Shown in pieces: positions 62,801-64,000 of a stretch of DNA of 64,000 nucleotides (positions are counted from its first letter, which is position 1; each line of letters begins with the position of its first letter). The position numbers and the translations under genes are program-made. Below the pieces are notes generated by a model. The model had not been told where the DNA came from. It did no database searches and was given only the letters and a program-made list of their open reading frames with translations. This DNA is from Actinernus sp. WN-2022 (lineage: Eukaryota > Cnidaria > Anthozoa > Actiniaria > Actinernidae). The stretch covers positions 71,943,537 to 72,007,536 of the forward strand of contig JAOWCC010001589.1 of assembly GCA_030867875.1 (NCBI GenBank), read 5' to 3'.

Positions 62801-63815
62801 AGAGGAACGCTCCTGGTAATGGGCTCCTGCCTTCGTAGCGTAAATAGTAAGAACAAACTACTCGTGATAGGCTCTAAACTGTCTTTATTATTTTCCTTTA
62901 CAGTTAATAACTCATAAGATAATTGTATACAAAATCCGGTATGGTTCATTAGATCAACTCTGCTGTTGTTATTAGGGATTAGCGATAACTGAAGGGCCTA
63001 TTGTTTTGAGGAAAACTCTTGTGATGCAAATTCTTCTCTAAAACTGAACTATAATTACCATACGAATATAAACAAACCACCAGATAATTAAACAAAGTTT
63101 ATTCAATCTCAAAAACACCAATTTTAAAAACAGTTCGTTTTCCTTATCCTCGCTGAGTTGATAACTTTCTTATTTCTCAGTTCTTGGGTTGATATAATAT
63201 ACCATGTTGCAAGATTACACTGATTTATGTCTCGAGGGATTACAGTACAATGAAGATAGTCCTAGTGCTAGGTACAGCAGCATTGTTGTCGATATGCAAA
63301 ACAGTCTCGAGGGATTACAGTACAATGAAGATAGTCCTAGTGCTAGGTCCAGCAGCATTGTTGTCGATATGCAAAACAGTCTCGAGGGGTTACAGTACAA
63401 TGAAGATAGTCCTAGTGCTAGGTCCAGCAGCATTGTTGTCGATATGCAAAACAGTCTCGAGGGATTACAGTACAATGAAAATAGTCCTAGTGCTAGGTCC
63501 AGCAGCATTGTTGTCGATATGTAAAACTGTCTTGAGGGATTACAGTACAATGAACTCTGATAGCCCAAGTGCTAGGGTCAACTTCCCTTTATGTACACAG
63601 GCCAATAGCCATACAAAAGAAGCAAAAAGCAACAGCTAATTGCGCGAGTTCCGATTGTAAGTTTTAGAACATATCCGTAGTTTCCTATAACTTACTGATT
63701 CCTTCCTAATCCATATGATGTAGCTACTTGTGGCGTACGCAGCTGTCATAGAATGTACTCACCTGGTGGGGTGGACAAGCTGGGGAGAACATTACGAAAG
63801 GGTCGGCCTTGACAG
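20847..63815 (+). CDS. ADCY10: Soluble adenylyl cyclase (type 10), 24 exons in window, 3' end off the right edge
   Basis: sAC makes cAMP from ATP. It lacks membrane spans and responds directly to bicarbonate and calcium; in corals it is discussed as an acid-base sensor. The exons join in consistent phase to about 1,578 residues. In order: cyclase C1 (exons 2-5, metal-binding Asp in MFADISG and KFAGDA); linker (6-7); cyclase C2 (8-12, VNMAAR); P-loop NTPase with GEGGIGKT (14) and Walker B-like LFVVDNAQ (17); a long exon (18) with a Ser/Arg-rich insert and a nine-His run; the AHKCKSC segment (19); a low-complexity linker (20); then TPR-like helices (21-24). Human sAC is about 1,610 residues, so this protein is longer overall. 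The C-terminal exons lie beyond the right edge. Introns after exons 4, 16 and 18 appear to use GC donors. Identity is very sure; exon 1 is uncertain. Confidence 0.93.
21301..21794. mobile_element. PIF/Harbinger-like MITE, TTA target
   Basis: A 494-bp element flanked by TTA (21298-21300, 21795-21797), with ends GGCCATCCCAA and TTGGGATGGCC and further inner inverted matches (ATGTTTCGTTTA, GACCGACCC). It contains the repeat GATTAGCCGGGTCCTGGCTT, also found near 13150, 48450 and 51510. It lies just before sAC exon 2. Confidence 0.8.
21836..21967 (+). CDS. ADCY10: sAC exon 2: start of cyclase C1
   Basis: Acceptor gatatcag|, donor TCAG|gtaaaa, phase 1 at both ends. It encodes DRDPSALRQLLTHVPDTV and ends MGVCMFADISG. 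The Asp of ADISG is the first metal-binding Asp (human Asp47). Confidence 0.9.
22465..22562. repeat. Truncated copy of a foldback element
   Basis: GGATTGGGCTACCTGTGGCG and its inverse CACAGGTAACCCTATCC, then GCCAGCAAGCAGGCTA. A relative of the complete foldback at 25156-25313; most of the left arm is missing. Confidence 0.65.
22686..22790 (+). CDS. ADCY10: sAC exon 3: cyclase C1
   Basis: Acceptor atctgaag|, donor GAAG|gtaaat, phase 1. It encodes FTSLCETYGQ and TEKLTATLNIYIGKIVE, aligning with the human FTAMTEKF and LNYHISAIVE region. Confidence 0.92.
22853..23462. repeat. 610-bp nested giant hairpin in a sAC intron
   Basis: The two halves are inverted copies of about 300 bp (TAGCCATGTTTTATACTATC on the left, its inverse at 23425-23445). 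Each half has its own internal inverted repeat, and the centre (about 23090-23245) is a third palindrome around AACCATGTTATATACTCTG. Probably a compound foldback transposon. Confidence 0.85.
23630..23668 (+). CDS. ADCY10: sAC exon 4: 39-nt exon with GC donor
   Basis: It encodes DILVNGGDVLKFA, the core of C1, including the Lys equivalent to human Lys95. Acceptor tacatag|; donor GCAG|gcaagt is GC rather than GT. The join to exon 5 restores KFAGDA. Confidence 0.9.
23853..24208 (+). CDS. ADCY10: sAC exon 5: rest of cyclase C1
   Basis: 356 nt, acceptor gtcttcag|, donor AGG|gtacgt, ending in phase 0. It starts GDAILATWKSKD; the Asp is the second metal-binding Asp (human Asp99). It contains RVKLAISIGKMHITYVG and LTGQAVEDVNKAEKW. 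In that last motif the position of human Arg176, a bicarbonate contact, is Asn. Confidence 0.95.
24231..24594. mobile_element. MITE with GRGCGCGTTCTTTT ends
   Basis: GAGCGCGTTCTTTTGG at the left is mirrored by AAAAAGAACGCGCCC at the right, with TATTCCGGAATA-like motifs inside. It begins 22 bp after the sAC exon 5 donor. Confidence 0.6.
24789..25065 (+). CDS. ADCY10: sAC exon 6: C1-C2 linker
   Basis: Acceptor cgattag|, donor CCAG|gtaggg. It is open for 92 codons from VNGVRVQETQVGEEEP to TGSVHNP and enters in phase 0 as exon 5 demands. A stop (TAG) sits exactly at the acceptor, which marks the exon edge. The linker is poorly conserved. Confidence 0.82.
25156..25313. mobile_element. 158-bp foldback element
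   Basis: Arms of about 65 bp: ATAGCCTGCTAGCGGCTCTT and ATTGGGCTACCTGTG inverted on the right, with a short GGTCAAAATGGGGCG loop. A second, truncated copy is at 22465-22562. Confidence 0.8.
25314..26612. other. sAC intron 6 segment
   Basis: No exon seen. A frame at 25604-25957 has low-complexity, transposon-like peptide only. Around 26210-26345 the motif GCGCTCTGATTGGT...GACGTCAT occurs twice in tandem. Confidence 0.4.
26613..27150. mobile_element. Long-arm foldback MITE, TTAA target (copy A)
   Basis: 538 bp flanked by TTAA on both sides (26609-26612, 27151-27154), with ends AGTGCCCCTCAACCCTTTTG and its inverse. The arms are about 200 bp and highly similar (GTACTTCTGCGAAGAAATTT; CCTGGGTCGATTCCC). 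TTAA targets fit Kolobok/piggyBac-type elements. A diverged second copy is at 42801-43342. Confidence 0.85.
27459..27544 (+). CDS. ADCY10: sAC exon 7: linker before C2
   Basis: Acceptor tttattag|, donor AAG|gttagt. It encodes DHRTDVYNKLNDQDIEDLR and AYVSKPVLSK, aligning with human LQKYVMESILKQ. Phase 1 in, 0 out. Confidence 0.88.
27580..27890. mobile_element. Interspersed repeat, copy 1 of 2
   Basis: GCGCTTCCTTTCAAAACCAT, GAGCGGGCCGGAAAAA, then CGAGCCAAATATTTTCCCGT. The same ordered blocks occur at 39905-40170. An unclassified element of about 300 bp. Confidence 0.6.
28330..28715 (-). mobile_element. LINE 3' end, RT C-terminal tail (minus strand)
   Basis: The minus-strand frame encodes NYGHRAFAVHAPKLWNDLPL and SSENVNTFKSRLKTYLF, the typical last segment of CR1/L2-like non-LTR retrotransposon ORF2. 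5'-truncated where a SINE begins. Confidence 0.75.
28721..28980 (+). mobile_element. tRNA-derived SINE (plus strand)
   Basis: The head has A box TTGGTGCAGTGGTAAA and B box GGGTTCGATTCCC, most like a Glu or Gly tRNA. It is followed by CGTATGTGAGTTAGGTTTGT and GAGGGTTTTTCTCCGGG...TTTTTCCTCCCTCCG. The body is shared with 5495-5700 and 51540-51650. The tRNA-like part does not make a convincing full cloverleaf, so I call a SINE, not a tRNA gene. Confidence 0.75.
29038..29813. mobile_element. PIF/Harbinger-like element, TAA target, carrying a phased palindrome array
   Basis: 776 bp with perfect 29-bp terminal inverted repeats (TGTACCGATCAATTCGAAAC...), flanked by TAA on both sides (29035-29037, 29814-29816). 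The interior has a G18 homopolymer (29184-29201) and a 21-bp-spaced array of TATCGCGCGATA-type palindromes (29346-29531). No transposase frame. Confidence 0.85.
29346..29531. repeat. Nine palindromic ATCGCGCGAT-type cores at 21-bp spacing
   Basis: Twelve-bp cores of TATCGCGCGATA type start at 29346, 29367, 29388, 29409, 29430, 29451, 29472, 29499 and 29520. Eight intervals: seven are 21 bp and one is 27. The linkers are T-rich and vary more than the cores. Confidence 0.9.
29931..30084 (+). CDS. ADCY10: sAC exon 8: start of cyclase C2
   Basis: Acceptor tgttgcag|, donor AGAG|gtaagc. It encodes IDHGQDLQWLSEMRQVSVLF and AFEIIYENVRRLR. SEMRQVSVLFIN corresponds to human SELRPVTIVFVN. Confidence 0.93.
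30216..30283. repeat. C-rich tract (CCCCATCCCC / CCCCCTCCCC)
   Basis: About 68 bp of C-runs with T or AT spacers. The complementary strand has many G4-G5 runs and could form G-quadruplexes. It lies about 130 bp after sAC exon 8. Confidence 0.75.
30462..30566. mobile_element. Short foldback, CAATTAGACC ends
   Basis: AACAATTAGACCCGCAGCCC at the left is mirrored by GGGCGAGAGGTCTAATTGTT at the right; inside are repeated GAATGGGCTA and TAGCCCAT blocks. About 105 bp. Confidence 0.7.
30567..30756. mobile_element. MITE with TTTAGTATAAACTAACTAGT ends
   Basis: The inverse ACTAGTTGGTTTATACTAAA lies at the right end. 190 bp, directly next to the foldback at 30462-30566. Confidence 0.65.
30953..30984 (+). 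CDS. ADCY10: sAC exon 9: 32-nt exon
   Basis: It encodes GNLNKVFSFDK. Acceptor ttgtacag|, donor AAG|gtgagt. The Lys in FDKGC is conserved in human sAC C2. Confidence 0.88.
31236..31770. repeat. About 65-bp tandem repeat, interrupted by a MITE
   Basis: Units of TTCAAACATGATTGGTTGGA...ACACGACTCATGTTACACGT occur roughly four times. One unit is split at CACGTAA/TA/TTCAAAC by the element at 31325-31575. Confidence 0.8.
31325..31575. mobile_element. Mariner-like MITE, TA target, with visible empty site
   Basis: 251 bp with ends GAGTGGATTTCAATTGAGTG and the inverse of GAGCGGTTTTCAGTTGAGTG, flanked by TA. Neighbouring tandem units read CACGTAATATTCAAAC, showing the uninterrupted site with a single TA. 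Confidence 0.88.
31873..31991 (+). CDS. ADCY10: sAC exon 10: cyclase C2
   Basis: Acceptor ctttcag|, donor ATCAC|gtgagt, phase 0 in, 2 out. It encodes GCTFLVIFGFPGDKHEDDQK, then HRIIDALHAVSEI. Confidence 0.94.
32127..32203 (+). CDS. ADCY10: sAC exon 11: cyclase C2
   Basis: Acceptor gctgcag|, donor ACTG|gttagt. It encodes HEAIGVTTGRAFCGVVGHRD and ends RHEYT, matching human GIVFCGIVGHTVRHEYT. A MITE starts 17 bp past its donor. Confidence 0.94.
32221..32548. mobile_element. MITE with CAGGAGCCCATTACCAGG-type ends, 7-bp target (copy 1)
   Basis: 328 bp; left end CAGAAGCCATTACCAGGAGC, right end CCTGGTAATGGGCTCCTG, flanked by ATACTCG (32214-32220) and ATACTTG (32549-32555). Related copies are at 48514-49384 and 62444-62829. 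It begins 17 bp inside the intron after sAC exon 11. Confidence 0.85.
32782..33295. mobile_element. 514-bp long-arm foldback element
   Basis: ATAGTCCAGATTTGTATTCG at the left matches the inverse of the right end; inner blocks GAATGCGATGACTACAG and CACTTCAATGTAATGAAGCG are also mirrored. A related, smaller element is at 56590-56820. Confidence 0.8.
33300..34620 (+). mobile_element. 5'-truncated non-LTR retrotransposon with reverse-transcriptase core
   Basis: Peptides FDTVDHAILLSKLKEYGVRG, GIPQGTILGPLLFILYINDL and PRMYADDTHLTF are RT motifs A, B and C (YADD). A TAA interrupts the frame at 33725. It resumes with KQVTFSKSLGVTIDE and GIGALKRCRPFVPS, shifts frame near 34025, then QKLQNRVARILTHSSYD and NYSLRDTEGKL. 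It ends near AATAAAGTTATACATACATA. A CR1/L2-like clade by look. Inactive: it lacks the endonuclease and has a stop and frameshifts. Confidence 0.9.
34910..35099 (+). CDS. ADCY10: sAC exon 12: end of cyclase C2
   Basis: Acceptor cccctag|, donor CATGA|gtgagt. It encodes VIGRRVNMAARLMVNYPGVL, with the Asn and Arg of VNxAAR that act in catalysis (human Asn412/Arg416). Then DNETYTV and LKGISEPGPVREY. Confidence 0.94.
35100..36098. other. sAC intron 12: hairpin and repeated blocks
   Basis: A strong inverted repeat spans 35840-35990 (AACAAATCGCATACATTTTG and its inverse, with GAGTACGGACAATGG inside). The block CCATGGCCTCCCAAA...CCCTA occurs directly repeated at about 35242 and 35998. Together these suggest a 750-bp composite element. 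Confidence 0.6.
36099..36139 (+). CDS. ADCY10: sAC exon 13: 41-nt exon
   Basis: It encodes DREIEDDETEYPIL. Acceptor atcaacag|, donor TTAG|gtaaga. EYPILG aligns with human DYPLLG just before the NTPase region. Confidence 0.85.
36705..37226. repeat. About 220-bp tandem repeat, two and a half units
   Basis: GCATCGCAAATAAGTCT followed by GAATACAGATTCT...TGTAGCTTTAAAATG recurs at about 36719, 36930 and 37158, with AGCCGGTC and AACTCACGT-like blocks between. Confidence 0.8.
37227..38601. other. sAC intron 13 remainder
   Basis: 37245-37315 is a degenerate short tandem of TTCGATACCAA. TCTAAAACCARAGAARAATC...GGCGTCCTCAGTTGTT occurs at about 37432 and 37617. AAGCCGCGTGTAAGCCATTT occurs at 37945 and 38138. 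No exon recognised. Confidence 0.5.
38602..38773 (+). CDS. ADCY10: sAC exon 14: P-loop (Walker A)
   Basis: Acceptor tactcag|, donor TTTCG|gtatgc, phase 1 in, 2 out. It encodes RQKEVDEMKTLLHAV and LAIVEGEGGIGKTRLIEEF. GEGGIGKT is a good GxxGxGKT P-loop. The 3' edge is echoed in tandem repeats downstream. Confidence 0.93.
38800..39030. repeat. Nested tandem repeats echoing the end of sAC exon 14
   Basis: Two interleaved units: CTGAACTTGTTCTCATAACC (many copies), and ATATCACCGACAATGAAGAC (three copies). The latter resembles the exon end ATATCGCCGAAGATGAAGAC at about 38747-38766. Confidence 0.8.
39143..39534. mobile_element. Mariner-like MITE with CCGTATTTACTCGA ends
   Basis: 392 bp flanked by TA, ends CCGTATTTACTCGA and TCGAGTAAATACGG, interior rich in GGCGCTTATT. 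It is inserted in the CTGAACTTGTTCT repeat region. Confidence 0.8.
39637..39829 (+). CDS. ADCY10: sAC exon 15: NTPase region
   Basis: Acceptor gtaaacag|, donor CAT|gtgagt. It encodes VDYVEADMTHAHTPYYVVQM, then NDICLLNDLLGTH, which aligns with human YCLLNDIFHV. Confidence 0.92.
39905..40170. mobile_element. Interspersed repeat, copy 2 of 2
   Basis: Blocks CATTCCTTTCAAAACCATTT, GAGCGGGCCGGAAAAATT and GGTCCGTACGTCATA follow the order seen at 27580-27890. Confidence 0.6.
40285..40885 (-). mobile_element. LINE 3' end (minus strand)
   Basis: The minus-strand frame 40630-40881 gives LLTRNSERHQRNTRYAQLNL and EGGRTFTVRSIRDWNQL, a familiar C-terminal segment of non-LTR ORF2. The 3' end at 40285 has AATAAAGTCTATTG repeats. 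Confidence 0.7.
41571..41657 (+). CDS. ADCY10: sAC exon 16 with GC donor
   Basis: Twenty-nine codons, phase 0, from IPPNVKFSHMDSGRV to FHKLLFGIVHQ. Acceptor tgtttaag|; donor CACCAG|gcaagc is GC. It bridges exons 15 and 17 exactly where human sAC has the ISREISRM...ILKLIVKEE segment. Confidence 0.82.
41970..42105. mobile_element. Truncated copy of the 9-bp-target MITE
   Basis: TATGCTCCGGTGGCCGAAAG through AACTCACAGTGAATTACAAA matches the left part of the elements at 56925-57274 and 60400-60723. It is cut off before an (AAC)n run. Confidence 0.7.
42112..42660 (-). mobile_element. LINE 3' end (minus strand) with (TTG)n tail
   Basis: On the minus strand, TNYGKFNIRFQGTIVWNSID and ENLKNHTRNSFKRLLKESL are ORF2 C-terminal sequence. 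It ends in AATAAATATATTGTTGTTG. Confidence 0.7.
42801..43342. mobile_element. Long-arm foldback MITE, TTAA target (copy B)
   Basis: A diverged copy of 26613-27150, with ends AGTGCCTCAGTCTAACCCTC and the inverse of AAGAAGGGTAAGAGCCACT. The left flank is TTAA; the right flank has decayed to TTCA. It ends 26 bp before sAC exon 17. Confidence 0.8.
43369..43570 (+). CDS. ADCY10: sAC exon 17: Walker B-like strand
   Basis: Acceptor tcctccag|, donor CTGG|gtaagt. It encodes VEKPCLFVVDNAQYIDQESW, then AVLVLALRPF. Human has FIIDEAQFVDSTSW; here the Glu after the Walker B Asp is Asn. The acceptor lies only 26 bp past the end of a foldback transposon. Confidence 0.92.
43660..43835. repeat. Interspersed repeat with GGTAGRGGTGATCG ends (copy 1)
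   Basis: GGCTGGTAGAGGTGATCGTC to GACGGTCACCCCTACC, with repeated TTTAGGGTATTTT blocks between. A close copy is at 58817-59030, including the upstream TTCTTCCTATATTCGGCT. Confidence 0.75.
44837..45211. mobile_element. Foldback MITE with AGGCGAATCCT ends
   Basis: 375 bp; AGGCGAATCCTCG at the left and AGGATTCGCCT at the right, with TCACCGAAAATTTTAGAATG and further blocks mirrored. TA at both flanks. Confidence 0.75.
45212..46690. other. sAC intron 17 segment
   Basis: A small AT-rich inverted repeat is at about 45640-45735 (GAATTGCTAATTAGGATGAA and inverse). A 105-bp foldback is at 46285-46388 (GTGTTTTATCAAGT and inverse, with CGGGCTTCGCCCTCG loop). The 85-codon frame at 45967-46224 resembles nothing I know. 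Confidence 0.5.
46700..46990. repeat. Two-unit tandem duplication of about 124 bp
   Basis: The unit CGTATCTTTTTTTATCCGTT ... CTCCAGGGTGTATAATATAA occurs twice, nearly identical. It sits in an element with TCCGGA-rich ends. Confidence 0.8.
47219..47250. repeat. Perfect 32-bp palindrome flanked by direct repeats
   Basis: The arm CAAGAGACCATCACCT is followed immediately by its exact inverse. TTTGAAC occurs on both sides. RNA from either strand would make a 16-bp hairpin with no loop bases beyond those forced by geometry. Confidence 0.9.
47800..48062 (+). mobile_element. LINE-like 3' end (plus strand)
   Basis: AT-rich sequence ending GAATAAACCTTTATTATTATTGTTGTTG, the same style of tail as other LINE ends here. 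No coding part recognised. Confidence 0.45.
48165..48305. repeat. Two-unit tandem repeat of about 72 bp
   Basis: AATCCAGTACAAGTGCTGTT and CACACTATCATTTAAGAGAA appear in both units. Located 200 bp before the minisatellite-bearing MITE. Confidence 0.8.
48514..49384. mobile_element. 7-bp-target MITE (copy 2) enlarged by an internal minisatellite
   Basis: 871 bp flanked by GTTTTCA (48507-48513, 49385-49391). The left end CAGGAGCCCATTACCAGG and interior match copy 3 (62444-62829): TAGCTATTTTTAGC..., AATAGCC..CATC.TCTAC, CTGTGCTG. The right terminal repeat has shrunk to CGCTTCTG. The 20-bp array 48781-49380 occupies the place of copy 3's ACCCATAACAGAGGAACGCT. Confidence 0.85.
48781..49380. repeat. 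20-bp minisatellite, 30 units
   Basis: Unit ACCCRTCACATAGGTACGCT, exactly 20 bp, 30 head-to-tail copies with no other differences visible. Order: 1 A-type, 13 G-type, 16 A-type (R = A or G). It lies inside sAC intron 17, ending 92 bp before exon 18. Confidence 0.97.
49473..50446 (+). CDS. ADCY10: sAC exon 18: long exon with His run and GC donor
   Basis: 974 nt. Acceptor ttttcttcaccag|; donor AACAAG|gcaagt is GC. It starts AGLDGTLMSALAFQFMDVMY (join to exon 17 completes GCT, Ala). It continues through a Ser/Arg-rich, probably disordered insert (SRPGTPLS, RRGSLFTK), then NDMVLARVDRMSPGEQVTLK and ILGSIFSRDLIEAL (human RLSHQMLVRCAAIIG region). It ends with HAHQHGH plus nine His. An alternative AG at 49431 is out of phase. 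Confidence 0.9.
50728..50815 (-). mobile_element. tRNA-like SINE head (minus strand)
   Basis: The minus strand reads GCCTCCCGTTTAGCTCAGTG (A box) and GGCGGGTTCAAATCTCGACC (B box). The anticodon arm is expanded and imperfect, so it is a SINE head or tRNA pseudogene and not a tRNA gene. Confidence 0.55.
51081..51372 (+). CDS. ADCY10: sAC exon 19: conserved Cys motif
   Basis: Acceptor ctacgcag|, donor AGCG|gtaagt. It encodes KHCLFFKFVNSYVQETTYAV, WLENQRKQLHERAA and SQAHKCKSCGGGGF. AHKCKSC parallels human AHRCDHC. A low-complexity tail follows. Confidence 0.92.
51490..51660 (-). mobile_element. SINE fragment with adjoining repeat (minus strand)
   Basis: 51555-51650 is the inverse of the SINE body at 28800-28880 (GAGGGTTTTTCTCCGGTTTT; TATGTGAGTTAAGTTTGTTG). 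51490-51550 is the repeat GATCAAAGCCAGATCCCGGC also near 13150, 21500 and 48450. Confidence 0.6.
51724..52137 (+). CDS. ADCY10: sAC exon 20: Ser/Arg-rich linker
   Basis: Acceptor gactttgtag|, donor TCTG|gtaagg, phase 1 at both ends, open for about 138 codons. It includes SNSILSSSTAKRRQTIEMRE and SWLDRFWKKSSVTPQESDEA. It has no human counterpart that I recognise; membership rests on splice signals, phase and position. Confidence 0.8.
52138..53021. other. sAC intron 20
   Basis: A 15-bp tandem CCATACTCCCACTTT, about five copies, at 52660-52735. Otherwise I see nothing. Confidence 0.6.
53022..53362 (+). CDS. ADCY10: sAC exon 21: start of C-terminal helices
   Basis: Acceptor ccgtttag|, donor CAG|gtatga. 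It encodes VELTNRLNLIKEEQPLPR, LKNCQCAEILASVFPQLVDH and LKTMRYLTESGAAALATSAN. ESCQCEEIL...LALGENDKALYYF in human is the match. Confidence 0.9.
53371..53480. repeat. 44-bp tandem repeat at an intron start
   Basis: GATGTGACATATACGGCCTG recurs at 53371, 53415 and 53459 (period 44). It starts 9 bp after the sAC exon 21 donor. The third unit runs into the end of the satellite-bearing element at 53474. Confidence 0.9.
53474..55485. mobile_element. Inverted-repeat-bounded element filled with 72-77-bp satellite
   Basis: Ends GCCTGTTTATATGAAGGGAG and GTTGACCCTAGCAC are mirrored at the right end (GTCAACCTCCCTTCATGTAA, ACAGGC at 55485). Between are roughly two dozen units containing GTTTTGCATATCGACAACAA, TGCTGCTGGTCCTAGCACTA and either GGGCTATCTTTATTG or GGCGATCTTCATTG. 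A LINE-tail-like insertion (about 53855-54010, TTCAATTCAATTCAATTTAT) interrupts it. No coding capacity; target duplication not found. Confidence 0.85.
55975..56150 (+). CDS. ADCY10: sAC exon 22: TPR-like helices
   Basis: Acceptor tctcgtcag|, donor GCTGG|gtgagt. It encodes ALFHMNRLDEALTHFMESLM and LRHHLHVLFPGYFIGEAG. The join LIGQ|ALFHMNRLDEAL fits human GEVCFNMGQIVLAKKML. Confidence 0.87.
56155..56420. repeat. Degenerate tandem copy of the sAC exon 22 3' edge
   Basis: ACATATTCTCTTTCCTTGTT at about 56285 resembles exon ACATGTTCTCTTTCCTGGTT at about 56113. The following intron blocks (CTTTACAGCAAGT; GATACTCTTR) repeat too. CCATGATACTGACTTTACAG also occurs twice at 56160-56215. Confidence 0.75.
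56590..56820. mobile_element. Foldback element related to 32782-33295
   Basis: TATGCGATGACTACAGACGC and GTTAGTCTCATTCTGATTTA, the latter mirrored by ATCAGAATGAGACTAAT on the right. The same blocks are in the larger element at 32782. Confidence 0.65.
56925..57274. mobile_element. MITE with CACACCGCGGCAAAACG ends, 9-bp target (copy 1)
   Basis: 350 bp with a perfect 17-bp terminal inverted repeat, flanked by GGGTTAGGC and GGGCTAGGC (8 of 9 match). It shares its interior with 60400-60723 (GTATGCTCCGCTGGCC; CAAATACGCATGCGCGTGAC). A 9-bp target suggests Mutator- or Merlin-type. Confidence 0.85.
57720..57860 (+). mobile_element. LINE fragment, region before the RT core
   Basis: FDEDWKIYKKTKNNVTDAIR then KSKRYYFKVSRSK is the typical spacer between endonuclease and RT in non-LTR elements. 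The frame remains open to 58000 without further recognisable sequence. Confidence 0.6.
58497..58644 (+). CDS. ADCY10: sAC exon 23
   Basis: Acceptor ttctctag|, donor GAG|gtaatg, phase 2 in, 0 out. It encodes DNSSRFIEQARCLGQMSLVY, then SLMSALQELNAAEEAEEDLH. TPR-like and weakly conserved; placed by phase and position. Confidence 0.8.
58817..59030. repeat. Interspersed repeat with GGTAGGGGTGATCG ends (copy 2)
   Basis: Same order of blocks as 43660-43835, with perfect inner palindromic ends GGTAGGGGTGA / TCACCCCTACC. Confidence 0.75.
59279..59790 (-). mobile_element. LINE 3' end (minus strand), degraded
   Basis: The left edge AACAACAACAAGTCTTTATT is the inverse of an AATAAAGACTTGTTGTTG tail. Weak ORF2-like remnants lie on the minus strand near 59690-59760. 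Confidence 0.5.
60400..60723. mobile_element. MITE with CACACCGCGGCAAAACG ends, 9-bp target (copy 2)
   Basis: 324 bp flanked on both sides by exact TACTGAAAT (60391-60399, 60724-60732). The 17-bp terminal inverted repeat is perfect and CpG-rich. The same orientation as copy 1. Confidence 0.92.
60818..61120 (-). pseudogene. CHAT-domain C-terminal fragment, antisense within a sAC intron
   Basis: The minus-strand frame reads VKAEGVVGISRAFLAAGARA, VLASLWEVADIPTAFFMKLF and ends KNWAPFFLIGDDVIIIV then TAA. This is the end of a CHAT (caspase-like) protease domain, as in the many TPR-CHAT proteins of cnidarians. The catalytic His and Cys segments that normally precede KAEGVVG are absent. An in-frame TAG lies at the point where an acceptor (aaatag|GAG) could be. 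Either the last exon of a gene or, more likely, a truncated copy; no upstream TPR exon was seen in this intron. Confidence 0.6.
61370..61610 (+). mobile_element. Degenerate LINE fragment (plus strand)
   Basis: YDSLILPHFDYCSVVWENRK matches the VKPHFDYCSVAW segment of the LINE at 33300-34620. Broken by frameshifts. Confidence 0.6.
61620..62443. repeat. Simple tandem repeats
   Basis: TTGCGGTGTTATGYYAATTT, three copies at 62010-62070. GACTCATGAATAAAGTGCGG with TCTATTGTCTTA, about 47-bp period, three copies at 62110-62227. 61620-62000 holds repeated TTTTCTAG words but nothing I can name. Confidence 0.7.
62444..62829. mobile_element. MITE with CAGGAGCCCATTACCAGG ends, 7-bp target (copy 3)
   Basis: 386 bp flanked by CCTTCGT on both sides (62437-62443, 62830-62836). 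Inner blocks AGGTAGATGAGGCTATTTTA and TAGCCTCATCTAC are mirrored. The subterminal ACCCATAACAGAGGAACGCT corresponds to the minisatellite unit in copy 2. Confidence 0.9.
63225..63604. repeat. Satellite array in opposite orientation to 53474-55485
   Basis: Units of 75 bp (CTCGAGGGATTACAGTACAA ... GTCGATATGCAAAACAGT), about five copies. The inverse complement matches the units in the larger array. It ends with GTGCTAGGGTCAACTTCCCT and ACACAGGCC, one terminal repeat of that element family; the other end is not seen. Confidence 0.88.
63724..63815 (+). CDS. ADCY10: sAC exon 24 (last in window)
   Basis: Acceptor atgatgtag|, donor GACAG|gtaatg. It encodes LLVAYAAVIECTHLVGWTSW and GEHYERVGLD, resembling human IIKAYLDYSLYHHLAGYKGVW. 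Phase 0 in, 2 out. Later exons are outside the window. Confidence 0.75.
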
Positions 63816-64000
63816 GTAATGGAACCGTGATATATCATACTTATAGGACTCACCATGTCAGTTGATATTTCTATCCGCAATACCTACCCTGTCAATTGGC
63901 TATTAATTGGCTCCAAACAATTAAACTCCCCTCAAGGGTTGATTGATTATTTTTCTTCAAAATTTACCTTGGAGACTATATCTTTACACAGTTAGTCAAT

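Noticed and set aside
63204..63639. Open frames on both strands (106-129 codons)
   Set aside because: They are the 75-bp satellite, whose length is a multiple of three; the repeated peptide is a by-product.

Overview
This is animal nuclear DNA, most likely from an anthozoan cnidarian, perhaps a stony coral. The species call is an inference from protein style and repeat content, not a database result. The DNA is AT-rich, genes are split by many introns, and introns are packed with short inverted-repeat DNA transposons, tRNA-derived SINEs and 5'-truncated LINEs. No bacterial-style gene layout is present.

Two real protein genes dominate, in head-to-head orientation. On the minus strand, from 19046 down to 915, lie seven exons of fumarate hydratase (FH). 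They cover the mitochondrial presequence through the first part of the GSSxMPxKxN loop; the remaining C-terminal exons lie beyond the left edge. On the plus strand, from about 20847 to 63815, lie 24 coding exons of soluble adenylyl cyclase (ADCY10/sAC), a bicarbonate-regulated cAMP synthase. These encode about 1,578 residues: both cyclase domains, the P-loop NTPase (STAND-like) region and part of the long C-terminal helical region. The gene runs off the right edge. All exon joins were placed by hand from splice signals, reading phase and remembered human proteins, and all phases are compatible. Three sAC introns appear to use GC instead of GT donors.

The introns carry most of the unusual structure. 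Many transposons can be bounded to the base with target-site duplications (TSDs): 8-bp (hAT-like), 9-bp (Mutator/Merlin-like), 7-bp, TTAA, TA (mariner-like) and TTA/TAA (PIF/Harbinger-like). Some have turned into something else. A 7-bp-TSD element at 48514-49384 contains a 30-copy, 20-bp minisatellite that looks expanded from its own subterminal sequence. A Harbinger-like element at 29038-29813 carries nine palindromic ATCGCGCGAT-type cores at almost perfect 21-bp spacing. An inverted-repeat-bounded 2-kb element at 53474-55485 consists mainly of 72-77-bp tandem repeats, with an opposite-orientation relative at about 63225-63604. Small local duplications touch exon edges in both genes (FH exon 5; sAC exons 14 and 22).

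Other content: an antisense fragment of a CHAT-domain gene nested in a late sAC intron, several LINE 3' ends and one larger LINE copy with a recognisable reverse transcriptase. FH (TCA cycle; fumarate to malate) and sAC (CO2/bicarbonate/pH sensing) are not known to form a pathway. Their closeness may mean only a shared promoter region.
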